Positions 11,598 through 24,244 of a stretch of 64,000 nucleotides of DNA are shown one piece after another. Below the pieces are notes generated by a model that was given only the letters and a program-made list of their open reading frames with translations, did no database searches and was not told where the DNA came from. Source of the DNA: Ceratodon purpureus. Taxonomy: Eukaryota; Streptophyta; Bryopsida; Pseudoditrichales; Ditrichaceae. Positions within the stretch are counted from its first letter, which is position 1, and each line of letters begins with the position of its first letter. The translations under genes were made by a program, and so were the position numbers. The stretch lies in contig CM026422.1 of the NCBI GenBank assembly GCA_014871385.1, positions 14,952,127 through 15,016,126 on the forward strand, written 5' to 3'.

Positions 11598-11681
<84 letters not shown>

Positions 11682-12000
11682 TACACATATATGTATATAA
11701 ATATATATATATATATATATCTACAAAAACATATCCACACTTACATATACTCTCCCCCAAACTCCCCATCCATCTAGTTTGTCCCTTAACTTAGTCTCCT
11801 AGATTAGTCCCTTAGTTTTTCCTCTTAGCTTAGTCCCTTAGTTTCTTACTTTAGTATCCTCCGTGTCCATAGGGTTCACCTTCGAAAGAAGGCATCAAGG
11901 GTAGCCCGCCCCAGCCTGGTCCTGGTGACCATACTGGTAGCACTACCCCCAACGAACCCTTCATTCACGCTGGCCCTCCGGGCCAGAGTTCCTCTCTCTC
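11530..12000 (+). repeat. LINE 3' tail with (AT)n microsatellite and GC hairpin
   Basis: After the stop codon come 75 bp of C-rich tail, then an (AT)n tract (about 11607-11720), then a T-rich stretch with repeated TTAGTCCCTTAG units, and a GC-rich end containing the hairpin TGGCCCTCCGGGCCA near 11972. This is the probable 3' untranslated region of the LINE. No target duplication was found. Confidence 0.45.
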
Positions 12001-12482
12001 TGCCAAATATGCATGGTGTCCCACAATTGACCCTTCTCCTTGATGACAAACGACGCCGAAAATCTTATCCTCCGAAAATTCATGTATTGAAACTATGATA
12101 AAGTCATACACTGTCCAAACTATGATAAACTATACTAAGAAATCGATTGTAGAAATAGCAAGTTGATCAACTAGCTAGTGTACTGTGTACATAGAGGCGT
12201 TACTGAGCTTTGTCTGTGGCGACGTATGTAGTAGGAATGGGTGATCCACGGCTATTTACGGTCGTGTGTTCGGATGTGACGATTTCGGAGCAGGGTCGAT
12301 CAGCAGGTGGTCCATATTTTTTGAGGCTGAAGTCTGGCAGGAGAAAAGAAGCGGATCTGAATATACTAGGTATTTGTAAACTCACCCACCTAATTAGAGC
12401 TTTTGCTTCATGAGATGTAGTCAAAAGGGAGCAGAATTCTTTATTTTCCTTCTCTCCTTCTATTTTGAAACTTAACTAGCAT

Positions 12483-12620
12483 GTCACATGTGATGTTACC
12501 TTGTTTTTTACCTGATTTGCAATTATTACGTCACATGTGATATCGCCTTCTTGGTTACCTCACCATTCCTCATGAATATTTATCGTGTCACATGTGGTGT
12601 CACATGTGATGTCACCTTGT
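12483..12620. repeat. Imperfect ~50-bp tandem repeats carrying the palindrome TCACATGTGA
   Basis: GTCACATGTGATGTTACC, GTCACATGTGATATCGCC, GTCACATGTGGT and GTCACATGTGATGTCACC follow each other at intervals of about 50 bp and then 15 bp. The shared core is a perfect 10-bp palindrome. Confidence 0.6.
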
Positions 12621-12869
12621 TATTTACATCGTTCATATTTATGATTGGAACATACATGTTTCAATGCAAACATTTTGGATTATTGACGAACTCTTTGGTA
12701 AAACATGGCACGAGTCACAAATAAAAACCCTACGCTGTGCCCACAGTTACCCTCAACAACAAGTGATGTGGAACTCAACAAGTGAAGTGCCTTCATCTTT
12801 CATTGCATCACGGACGAATTTCCTGAATTCCAGCATCACCTTTGACTTCATGCATCGATTTCGTACGAA

Positions 12870-13820
12870 GCTTAACCCCTAAAAGACTAAGCTGTTTTCT
12901 AACCTCCAAAACCAAAAACTGCGATTTTCTACCACCTTGTTGAAATTGAGGTACAAGTACAAAGTTTTTATTATTTTTTTGTACTTCCAGCCGTAGGATC
13001 TTAGACTTATTTGCTATCAAAAACACTATGTAAAATTTCAGCCGATGGATCTCAACCATTTGTGAGATCGTAACATTCAAAGTTGATGCAAGTTTTTTTT
13101 GGGCAGACATAGTCTACTTTGTGCAAAGGGGGACTTGATGATTGTTACCCCAAAAGTTTGGCTCATATTTTTTTCCATGTAGATAACAAAGTTGGGAACA
13201 CCCGTGCAAAATTTTAGATACTCATTTGGCTTTTTGAACCTTCATGCAATTTATTTTCTAAAAATAAGTATGAAAACAATGATTCAAAAAAACCCAGATT
13301 TTGTCAATTTTATTTGGTTTTTGGAAAAAATGAACGGTGAGAAGGTACCTTTACAAGTTTCTGAATTACAGGAAAAAACAAATTTGAAAAATTCATAAAT
13401 CTCAAATTTTGGCAAATTTTGAAAGAAAATAATGGAAAATTACAGAAAACTATGAAGCTTAGCCTTGTAATTTTTGGAGGCTGCCCTTGAGAAATTGGGA
13501 AAATGTTTTACTTGGGTCACTTGGGAATTCTAACATGAATTTGGTTATGGAGTAGCTTTCCAAAAAAAAAAATTCAAAAAAATTCAAAAAAAAAAAGTTT
13601 TTTTCTGCCGGCCCGAACTTCGAAGGCTGAAAACTAAAATTTGCATTTAAAACTTTGAATTTTTGGAATTTGACTTTGCAATTTTTCCCACATACACCTT
13701 GTAGTATAGGGAACATCCTGTAAAAATCTTAAGTAAAAATATCAAGTTTTACCCCTTTATCTAAGCTGCCCGAAATAGCAAAAAGCCATTTTGGTGGCCG
13801 TGGTCGTTTAGGGGTTAAAA
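12870..13820. repeat. Degenerate copy of the dispersed non-coding repeat family
   Basis: Flanked by TTAACCCCTAAA-type ends (near 12871 and, inverted, near 13808), this AT-rich stretch contains GTAGGATCTTAGAC, TGTGAGATCGTAA and a poly(T)-GGGC block in the same order as copies at 6.7, 24.3 and 61.5 kb. Open frames inside it are low-complexity Phe/Lys-rich and not genes. Confidence 0.45.
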
Positions 13821-15019
13821 TCGGTTATGGAGGAACTTCTTCAATTATATCCTAGACACTTATTATGCAGCAGTACGAGTTTCATAACACGTAGCTAGGT
13901 AGCCAAAACCTTCAGCACCTGCTGTTTTCTCAAGTACTTTAGGCTGCTTTCATGTTGCTGCCCAGCAACACGCCATCGCTAGTCACAGCCTGAGAGCGTG
14001 ATAGCTTGATTTCCCGATTTAGAGTAAAATAAGAGAGATCTTGTGAAACTTGCGTTAAACTGTCTGAGCTTGTTACGACTCACAGAATCTGTGAAGAACA
14101 AGCTAATAGCCAGGATGTGTGGTATCGATTGATGCAATGTACTACATAAAAATGTTGAAGAGTAACTTTCATGAAAAATCTACATGATTTTACATATTGT
14201 AACTTGCAACATTGCATGTTATGTAAAAGTTACATGAAGGTTACACTTGTAACTTTCATGTGTGCTTTCCATTGTAATTACTAATTATCACATAAATGTT
14301 TTGAAATTAAATGTTACAAAATCTTTAGAGATGTTTTATATAATTTCTATATAATGTTCATGTACATGTCATACGTAAACAGTTATAAGATCGTGACATG
14401 AAATTTATGTGGATGTTTCAAAAGCAGTTGACGTGTAAATGTTACAAGAATTTCATGTAAAAGTTTCATAATGGTATAGTTTACATGCTTGTTACATGCG
14501 TGTTGTAAATTTAAGATATACTTTCTTATACAAATTCCATATAACATGTACATTACAACTTCTCATTAATAAATAATGAAAATAATAATTTGCAAAATGA
14601 TGGGCTTCTGTGATAATAATAGTAGGTACATTATACATAACCCAGGCTTTATTCACTTATACCATGAACAAGGCATACTTACAAATTTGCATTAAAAACA
14701 ATTCTGATTAAATCATTTCTCACAAATCTATATAATCTGGCTGTCAACCTGCTGGTACTTATGAGGCCAAAACTGTACTACTGCAATATGCTAATAAAAC
14801 AACCTGATGCTGTGTACAGGAGGCAAAACACAGTCAGATATATTTGCTAGATATTAACGGAAAGGTGACCATTGGATGAAATATCGCCCAGGCAATCAAA
14901 TGCAGGGCAAATGTGAGAATCTAGACCGTAAATTGTCAGTAACCAAAAAACAAAGCACAAGCAAATCAATGAGTAAACCAGCGAGTTTCAGAGAGAAGCA
15001 GATGAATGACAAAACTTAC
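13821..15019. other. Gene-free stretch with degenerate TGTAAC/GTTACA words
   Basis: Between about 14150 and 14560 short words such as TTACATG, TGTAAC and their complements recur irregularly, as they do at 24930-25530. The expected sixth exon of the glyoxalase gene (starting with an N-W-G codon run) was looked for here on the minus strand and not found. Confidence 0.4.
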
Positions 15020-16326
15020 TGCATGAGCTCTATAGTAGCTTTGCACTTGATTAAGAACGCAGTCTTCTCGGTTGGGTCGTTAGGAATGGATGCCGGATCC
15101 TGCATAAGAGCGTTTTCTGCATATTCAGGATATGCTCTAAACAATATGCAACCAAAGTATTGTTTGATTCAATTCTGCACTAGTTGCACAGAAAAATCGA
15201 ATAAACATAAAGCGCTTAGTAATCGTACCTCATAACCCATGAAGTACAGGCTGAATTTGGCCTCTTCATAATCGAGTCTTTTAATAAGCCTACATCACCC
15301 AAACAACCCTCCTTATAACAGTTGCTCACAAACAAAGCTCACCCACACTAGTTACTCAAAACAGTATCCATAATCAAACTACTATTGCTTCTAGACCATA
15401 AATTGGTACCACTAAGGGCCGATATCTTACGTCGTTCCCAACCCCTTGGAATAAAACTCCACGCTCCTCTTAGGGTCCTTGATTCTGTTCATCTGATCAA
15501 CAAACAACAAGAAACCATCGTCAGAAAGGATCAGTAAACATGGCACCATCCTCATGAACGCCAAAGGAGCGAACAAGATCTTCACCTGACATCACCATTC
15601 CTTACAACACAACATAATCCAGCACTGAGCCTTGAAATGGCAGTCGGTACTCACTGTTTGCTGCACATGGTAGCCCTTGGTAACTGCATCAGGACTGTCA
15701 CAGTAGCCCGGGTTGTTGGCCGCGGCCTCTGGCACCGACCCACTGGCAGTCGACATGCTTGCTGTAACGCTCAATCCTCTGCCTCCCTGCTCCCAATGGC
15801 AACAAAAAATTCTACTTAGTCCATGTCTATACACCAAACCACCAAGCTAATCATTTGAGATGAATCCTTTGCAGAATTAAGTTTCCATTCGATAGACTGA
15901 AGCGGCTCAGTGAACCAGCAAATCTTCACTAACCACAAGAGATCGCACGCTGATCATGATATAGAGTAGCGTGAGAACAGCATACCTTGCAAGCTAATTT
16001 TCTCCCAGGATTACGTGACTGATCGGTACATTGAACGCTCAATGAACGAGCAATCTTCACTAGCAACATAATAGCACACACGGATTTCACTAACTATAGA
16101 TCGAATGAAGCCTCGAACGCTAATCACGACATTTAGAATAGCATTAAGACAGGTTGGTATACATTACCTTGGAAGCTAAATCCTTGCCAGGATTTGGATT
16201 TCGTTCTGATGCAATTTTCGCAGTGGCCTGCTTGCAGTTCGCCCGCCATAGCTTCGCGAACTTCCCGAGCGACAACAATCCCGGCGACGCGAATTTCAAC
16301 CAGTTCAAAAAAATTTGCGAACGCAT
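15020..16326 (-). pseudogene. GLX1: Lactoylglutathione lyase (glyoxalase I), 5' half only, with N-terminal targeting extension
   Basis: Five exons on the minus strand, 16326-16168, 15786-15655, 15492-15431, 15289-15229 and 15099-15020, join in phase through GT-AG introns. Exon 1 (53 codons, basic, Ser/Ala/Lys-rich) looks like an organelle transit peptide. The rest matches plant glyoxalase I: N-N-P-G, T-K-G-Y-H-V-Q-Q-T, R-I-K-D-P-K-R-S-V-E-F-Y-S, L-I-K-R-L-D-Y, K-F-S-L-Y-F-M-G-Y-E and A-T-I-E-L-M. The metal or substrate residues Gln (Q-Q-T) and Glu (I-E-L) are present. The exons encoding the second half, with the remaining His and Glu, are absent from at least 2 kb downstream. G-L-G-T-T replaces the usual V-L-G-M, and A-F-L-I-K replaces V-W-T-F-G. 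The family isomerises the methylglyoxal-glutathione adduct. This copy cannot do so alone and is probably a truncated gene fragment. Confidence 0.8.
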
Positions 16327-16762
16327 CAGAAATGCGTGAAGAGAAGGGCCCGGTTGATCAACATCTGTTTCTTAAAAAATTGGTGAAGCCACTGATCAAG
16401 TGGTCAATCAGCTTCTCATAAAAATATGAAAAATCCTGTCACACGATTCTGACCACACGCAAAAGAATCAAAGAGAGGAAAGTTGGAGATGTACCAGAAT
16501 TTGCTTCGGCAAAGTTGCATTTATAATAGTTGAATCAAGACTAGTCCTCCGTAAGGCCCCTGCTCCCCTACTTGACCTCAATGGGCTCCATACGAGAGTT
16601 ATCCTTTGACTACACCCTGACTCACTTAACCTTCGACCTAAATTGCGACCGTGAGGCTTCCCGAGAGCAATCTCCTCGCCAGGGCGGCATGAAACCCTGG
16701 CTAAATTCATGGTGGCTCGAAGAAATCAAATCTGCCCACAAAGCCCTTTTCCTCAAAACCAG

Positions 16763-16825
16763 CTAATCCTCATATGGATTAAAGTCTTTTGAACGACGGT
16801 TCTCTGGCTCCATGTCCGGCTGAAC
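16763..16825 (-). other. Candidate terminal coding exon of an unrecognised gene
   Basis: A 63-bp exon-like segment follows a good acceptor (T-G-C-A-G) and encodes V-Q-P-D-M-E-P-E-N-R-R-S-K-D-F-N-P-Y-E-D before TAG. The composition looks protein-like and charged, as in a real C-terminus. I found no matching upstream exon within 16.9-17.3 kb and cannot name the protein. It lies just upstream of, and on the same strand as, the glyoxalase fragment. Confidence 0.25.
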
Positions 16826-16829
16826 CTGC

Positions 16830-19504
16830 ACCACAAGACAAAATGCACATGTTGAGTACACCAATGACTGGAACAGTAAAGCAATAACAAAACAAAAGCC
16901 ACATTGCCTATAAAACAGACCTCTAAACCCCACGAGACTTGGTTTCCCCGCCATCACACCGCACAATTCATCACAACAAAAACTGAAAATTCCCAAAACC
17001 TAGGGTACCCAGACTCGAAAACTCGCTGTTGAATTGTGACACACACATCCAGGCAATTCAAATTAGGGCAAGGAGGTGTATCACTGGTCGTCTTCACAGT
17101 AGCTGAAGAGGCACTGAAAATGTACAAATTGGCCATTGCCAAGGAAAACAAAACAAAAGTAAAAAAACCATCAAGCTGGAATCATAATCCTAAACGGCTT
17201 TATACCCAAGACTTCACTCAACACTGGAGCTCCTCTGCAACTGCTTCACATTGTATTACTCTACTGTGATCAGATTTCAGGGCGCTAATTCTATCACTTC
17301 AGCCATAGACAACAAGAAAATTTCCAGAAGCCCAGAAATCATTTTTCCACTTGAACACATCCGGAAAAATTCATTGAGACAACTCCTCACTTGAAACCTA
17401 AAGAAATTACGTGCAGAATGTTCCTCTTGTGACGGCCAAAAGTCCTAAAATGGCACAACCAAATAAAATGCAATATTGCGGGAGCAAAATCGCTTCAAAA
17501 TCAGACGAGAGTACAGAAACCAGACCATGGGCCGACGAAAATGAGCATTCTTGAATAAATCGTCACTTTCCTTTTAAGCCTTTCAAATTCTGACTTTTAC
17601 CTTCCTCATATGCCTATCACCCCCTTCTTATATACCAATTTTAAAAAGTTGTGATCGTATCCAACATGGAATTCAGTATTTGTTGGGGAACTAGTGGGAC
17701 TCTTGTGCCGATGAGCACATTGACTGATGTTGTCTCCTCGACGGATTCCATCACGGAACCGTCGTGTGAGACAAACATGCTCAATTGTAAGATAGATTCA
17801 GCCAGCCATAGTGAATACTTTATTACCTTTCAAGACTATTGCATAAATACATTTTGTTGTCCTCTATATTGCCTGATAAGTACTTCTTATATTATAAAAT
17901 GCTCAGTCCGCAAATGATATCGTTTGAAGACAATTTTATCAATAGTTTTATATTATCAATAGTTTTAATTTATTATTTTGAAACTATCAATAGTTTTAAT
18001 TTATTATTTTGAAACTATCAATAGTTTTAATTAATTAATTTTGAAACTATTTTGAAGGCAATTTTATCAATAGTTTTAATTAATTAATTTTGAAATTATT
18101 TTATTCGAATTAAACTAGTTTAAAAAGTCTTCAAAACTATAATAGTTTTTACAGTTTATTTCAAAAATGGCACTGTAATGAAATGTTTTTAATCTTATAT
18201 AAAGAATGATTGTTACATTTTTGCCATCTCATGTTTTATTAATTTAATTTGGTTCATTCAACACAACACACCTTTGAACACAAGTAATGCATTATGAAGG
18301 AATGACCTAGCTGTAAGAGCAATTATCGTATTGTCCTCAAAATTGCTAATTTCTGGAATGCTATGTAGTAATTTAGGTTTGAACTCATCAATAATGTATT
18401 GAATGCAAACCTCAAATACGTTGTCAACAGGATTTGACAATTCTATAATTCCTTTTAGTTAATTGTAAGATATCCGTTACTAAAGGACCAAAAACACTTG
18501 TGTCTTGGTAACAATATACGTAAGAAGTCCTCTACACATTTCTATAATATTAATCCCAATGTTGTCATCAATAGTGTTTTCGGTTACAATTCATTCGAAT
18601 TAAGAATCACCATAACAATTAACACCCTAAACCTATACTTCTATCGTAAATTCAGATAACGTATAATATTATTAAATCCATTATTAAAGTAATGTAATAT
18701 CACTTTTACATTTATGCCATCATTAATGTACAATGTTATAGTTCCGAATAATAAAGAACATTAAGTTCATATCCTAATTATGAAGCTTTAATGTAAAATA
18801 ATTTAAATAAAAGTTCTTAATATAGGTAAGGCACAAATGAATGAATTGGCCATCATCAAAAACAAAATTATACACCAATTTTATGAATCTAGTGCAAGAC
18901 AAAATAGAGAACGTAATGAAATGGTTTCCATTTTTAATGTATAGCACTATTTACTCAGTTCTAAAAATAAATGCACCACTTCTAAGTGGACAACTCGTAT
19001 GTGTCGTTACTAAATTCAGGCAGATCCTATGAACATCCAGATTTTTGGATTTCTAGGTGAGATTCAGAAGTAGTCATAGATTATTATAACTGTTTACTTT
19101 TTTATTATAACAATAGAATATTGTTTTTATTATTAATTCCTCATATCCATTTAAAGTCTTTCCCACTTTGTTCTCGTATAGTTTTATCGTAGACTATGTT
19201 ATTTTTGTTTACTCTAATTCCAATATGCAATTCATACAGAGGCTTGTTCCTTTGGAAAGGAAATAGTATTCAAAGGCTTGGGGTGAGAAGGTGGGTCATT
19301 TATTATGTGATTCTCATCTTTATGGTTGGTTGGAGATCCTCAGATAATATATTTTGGTTTATATTTATTATATTGTAAATTTTGAGTCTTCAAGCTAAAT
19401 AAGCTAAAAGGTTCCGGTCAACGCATTATAGGTTCTCTTATTAATATTTTTAGTTCATGAATTGTTCTTGTAATAAACTTACAATTGTCCTCATAGTTTA
19501 AAGT
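16830..19504. other. AT-rich gene-free stretch
   Basis: No gene is supported here. The part beyond 17640 becomes markedly AT-rich, like the introns of the transposase gene downstream, and may be the 5' non-coding part of that element. No terminal repeats were found. Confidence 0.4.
17935..18105. repeat. About four tandem copies of a ~32-45-bp AT-rich unit
   Basis: The core TATCAATAGTTTTAAT is repeated four times, mostly followed by TTATTATTTTGAAAC or TAATTAATTTTGAAA. Its position 5' of the Plavaka-like gene would suit a subterminal repeat, but that is a guess. Confidence 0.6.
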
Positions 19505-22500
19505 TTCAAAAATGCCGATTTGTGATATGTGTAAAATGAATTGTAAAACTAGATCTGTATTGAGAGAATATAAAAAAAAGATGTGAAATCATTACACGTG
19601 GTGAATCATCTGTATTGTCCACTCGGCTCAATGTCAATAGAAATGTTAGAAGAAGACCAATAAATATAGATGCTGAAAGAGGAAATTTAAACCAATTTAT
19701 TGGAAGTAGATATCAATGTCCACAATCATTCTAATATAGAAACAAGCCAACAACAACCTGAAACTTCAATTCCATCATGGTGGATACCTGACCCTTTAAC
19801 AAATCAAGTAGAAGAAGAAAGTGTTCTAAATAATGTATCACATGAATCCTTCAATTCCACCTACCATATTGTAAATGCGTTTCCAAGTTGCAAGAACAAT
19901 GAAGGCTTGTCTAATGCAGATATGGACTCACTCTTGGACACACTTTTCAATCCAAGTGTGGATATAAATAAAGTGGTTGTAAAAATTCTTATGATGTCCA
20001 AAAGTGGGAAGAAAAATTATATTCCAAAGAAGATGTAAGTTTCAATTTTTAATACTTATGGCAACAATGCAAGTTTTTATTATAAAAATTGATTTTATTC
20101 CAAATATATTTTTTATATTTTTCACATTTCTAAAATGTGTTTGTGACTTTTCACGGATGGACAAATCAAATTATTTCTGAAGTAGGTGGCCCTGAGTTAA
20201 CTTTACATTATAGGAATCCTATTTTGGCATTGGCTTCACTGTTTTCATCACCTAAAAATAGTGACGATTTTAAAGAAGTGTTTGAATTAGTGAAAAACAA
20301 TGATGGTGAAAGAATGTACACAACACCAAATACATGCAAGTGGTGGGAGACCATGGAGGTAAATATTGCTTATTTCAAAGTACAAATAAATCAATACTTT
20401 TGGAATTTTTACTTTATTCAATGATTGTAGAAAATATTTTTAATTGTGTGTATTGTATTATTTGTGTGCAGAAAGTTGTAGATTGTGATGACAGTGTCAT
20501 TGCTCCTCTAATATTTTATAGCGATCAAACCGTTTTATCTGAAAACATGCGTGTTAGTGGTAATCCTTTAATTTTGACGTTGGGAAACATTTCAAGCAAA
20601 AAAAGACAAGAACCAGAAGGCCGTGTTTTACTAGCGGTGTTACCAATTCTTCCAAGCGAAACAGATTTATAACCCATACATTTCTAATAATGAGTCTTGC
20701 AAATGAATATTTCACTGTAGTTATTTTTTTTTAAATCAATGCAATCATGATGCATATATCCAATAATAATAGTGTTATTGATAATGTCCATATGCTTCAA
20801 ATATTTAATTATACCTTATTCTATCAATAGGGATAATAGATCATATTTTAATTCTATATTATTAGTAATAAGTTGTGCTTTTTGTTGTAATGTGATTATG
20901 TGCAGAGAGCATTGTTAAAATACGCTATCTTCATGCATGCTTGAAAATAATATTGCAACCATTAAAAAATGCAAGCTACAGGTATGATACATAATTTTAT
21001 TATGAGCTCATGAGTATATTGATTAGATTAGTACAATAATTTGTTTTTGTGAAATTATTGGACATTGGAATTACTTTGTGAAAAAAGTTTACATTAATTT
21101 TAATTTGTATGTACTCGAAAAATGTCACAGCGGCTTGACTTGGTGAATCCTCTTGGAGTTGCAAGATTTGTCTTCCCATTATTATTTGCATATGTTTGCG
21201 ACCACCCTGAAGGATGTAAGGTGAGACTTTAGTTTTTCATGATTGCCATCTACAAAGTGTACTTGTAACAAGTATTATTTTAACCAAAGGATCTATATTT
21301 GTTTTACTACTATATATAATATTATATGTGAATAGGAAATATATGGTAATAGTACATTTGTTTTTCATACGTTATAAATAAATTAAATATTTTGGTCAAT
21401 AAATTGTTATATTTGGGCTATTATTTCAGATCACATGTACATATGATTCAAACAAGAGCCAATACCCTTGTAGCATGTGCTGGTGCAAATCTGAAAATTT
21501 GGGCATGGTTGATGAGGTAAATGAAGCTCGAACTGTAGAAAGAATGAAACGCATTTTCCAACAAATGCAGGCAGCACACAATGAAAGATTTCAAAAAATT
21601 ATTTTCAAAGCAATGGTCTGTGCATCATGTAGAGGTAAGTGACATTATTTTTATACTTGTGTATTTTTTTTAAATAAAATTTTTCAAAAAAGTCAACATT
21701 TGGCATGATACTATATAATTTGTATTTTTAAGTTTTTTTTTTAAAGTACGTTAAAATAAGGATTGTAATCATGGAGAGTTTGTTGTTTTTGTTTTCAGAA
21801 TGCACCATGGGGATTCAATGGAGAAAACAATGCCATAAGTAATCTGTATCTTGCTTTGCACGTGGATATACTCCATCAAAGTGACCTGGGTATTTTTAAA
21901 ATGTTGGTTAACATTACAAGGGACATGTCATGAAAAGCTACCCTGGAAGAAATGGATAGACGCCTTTTTATTATGAAACAGATATCTAGGTTCTCTTCTT
22001 TTCGTATCCCTGGTTCTCTAAGAGCCAGATATTTCTCTGACCAAGCGAACTTTGCTGGATTTGAGCATCGGTCAGTTATGCACGTACGTTGAATATCTTA
22101 AATATTTTAAAACAAAGTATGGTCATATTGATAGTATTTTTATTTTTATTTTTTTTAATTGATTATTTTAGTGTTTTTAAAAATCCAATATGTTTGAGAT
22201 ATCAATTGTTGCCTGCATTTATATACATATATACATATATATACATATATGAATATATATATGTATACATGCTAAATCATTTCGATATAAAATGAAACAA
22301 AAATTGTGCCATTGTAACATGCTATTGCAGGTGATTGTGTTTTGTATGATTGGACTGATTCCAACATATGTCATCGAATGCTTTACAACATTTTTGGAGT
22401 GGTATATGTGTGCTACCAGAAATGCTTCTCACACAAACAGAAGCTTGGATACAATGGACACACTAATGAGAAGATATTTTTTTGTGATTATTAAAAAATT

Positions 22501-24152
22501 AGTCTTAGTACAATAAATATTATTATCATGACAGTGAACAAAATTTGTAGGATTTTTAATTTTTATTTATGTGTATTAATCAATGGTGATGGAAAATGTG
22601 AACAGGACTTTGGTGGAATTCAAAGATTATTTACTGCAATGGCAAAAATATGATTTTAATACTGCAAAGATTCATGCCATGGTTCATTTTAGTTCATCTA
22701 TTAAAAGGGCAGGTGTACCTTGGGAGTACAGTTCAAATATGTTTGATCAAATGCACATTGCATTAATGAAAAAGGCGTATAGATCTAGTAACAAAAGAAA
22801 TGCAGATGAACAAATAGTAAAATACCATCGTAGATTAGAAGCATTAAGGGCGGCCAAAAAAGATATTGAAGCTTTGGAGAATTAAGCACATAGCAAAGAC
22901 ACCGCACTTAAAAAGATGAGAGTTTCAATTCAGTAAAAAATTTAATCTAAATTTATGAGATAAGAATATTTCATGTGCATTTTTTAATTTTTTGTATTAA
23001 ATGTTTTACTCTTATTGATTTTATAAAAAATTAAAAAAACATTTATTGTTATCTAAATTATTACATATTTATATAGTTTACAAAGTCTTGAATATGTTGA
23101 AGATAATGGAGTCTTTGCATTTTAAATTGTAGGAGCAAAAGGAGACAGTATTTAATTTAAATTATCATTGTGCAGGCCATCAAAGAATGCAAGAATGTGC
23201 TGGCACGGGTGGATTTTAATGTACACAGGTTGTGGCTACAAAATGAAATTCCAAGTTCAATTCCTACAGTTATACAGGAAAGAAGATCTTATTCAAAGGC
23301 TGTGATAGCTAAAAAAGTTCAAATTTTGTTGACAACACAACCGGAAATCAGTGACCATCTAATCACAGCTATTGCTACCTATGAAGCAGAGCACAACATA
23401 ACTATTGGAGAGGTACGTCTAAGTTTACTTTGAAATGCTTCAATTTACAATTTATTGGAAAACATTTTGGGAAATAAATTAAGTCTAGAAGTAATATATA
23501 TAAATTACCATTATCATTAATCGTATATTAATGTTTGTATATATGAAATATACATAAAACTTTTGTTTGCTAATACTATGAATTACAATGAATATGTGGA
23601 TTAAAAATGAGTATTAATTATGAAATAATAATTCAGGTTATGGGAGTATGTACAACAATTGCTATTCTAGGTGGCCCAAGTGATGAGCACGGTGAATGGC
23701 CAATGTATGCTCGTGCAACACATAAGTTTTTTGATTTGCCTTGGTATAGCAGTGTAGAATTGGACACCACTGAGGTGGTACAATTTTCCAATGTCAAATA
23801 TGGTGAGTTCAGATTATTATTACATTGCAAAGGATGTTCTTACATTGAAGCGGTCGGATCACAAGTAGGAGATCATACTCTTGACCTTGCATTCATCCGT
23901 CCCTATTATGAGCTAGAATCTGATGGCACTACTGATATTACTCAGTGCACAATGCTATCATGGAATAGACCGACAAACGACATGCGTAGTACTCATGCTA
24001 GTAGTAGCTCCCAGTTGCATAACATTTCTAATTACCTATTGGTAGATGTTCAGAAGATCTTAAAAGTGATTCATGTAGTCCCATATTCTGGAGATGTTGA
24101 TGTAAACAAGGTTTTCATAAATAAGTGGAAATTTTTAATTTTTAAAATTTAA
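19505..24152 (+). pseudogene. Plavaka-like (KDZ/CMC-type) DNA transposase gene with many introns, decayed
   Basis: Conserved blocks appear in order on the plus strand, separated by AT-rich GT-AG introns. They are: an N-terminal C-D-M-C zinc-finger start (19513); R-N-P-I ... F-E-L-V ... W-W-E-T-M-E (20200-20358); V-I-A-P-L-I-F-Y-S-D-Q-T ... L-T-L-G-N-I-S (from 20472); H-A-C-L-K-I-I-L-Q-P-L; F-P-L-L-F-A-Y-V-C-D-H-P-E-G-C-K with C-S-M-C-W-C (21131-21510); N-A-P-W-G ... V-D-I-L-H-Q-S-D-L-G-I-F-K (21801-21903); F-E-H-R-S-V; S-H-T-N-R-S-L-D-T-M-D; and K-I-H-A-M-V-H-F (22668). This is the arrangement of Plavaka transposases, best known from fungi. An in-frame TGA at 21931-21933 splits a conserved exon, and a frame change near 19575 breaks the zinc-finger exon (Tyr stands where His is expected). 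The copy is therefore inactive. The C-terminal exons to 24152 are conserved in style but not assigned to a domain. Confidence 0.72.
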
Positions 24153-24244
24153 AATTCAACTTAGATTTTTTTAGTGTATAATTTCCTTATGAAAAAAAAT
24201 TAAAAAATAAAAAAATAAAAAATAAAAAATTATATATATATATC

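Noticed and set aside
11543-11777. Open frames of alternating Ile/Tyr on both strands
   Set aside because: They are translation of the (AT)n microsatellite.
17990-18110. Tandem AT-rich unit considered as a CRISPR-like array
   Set aside because: Repeats are contiguous without unique spacers and the genome is eukaryotic.
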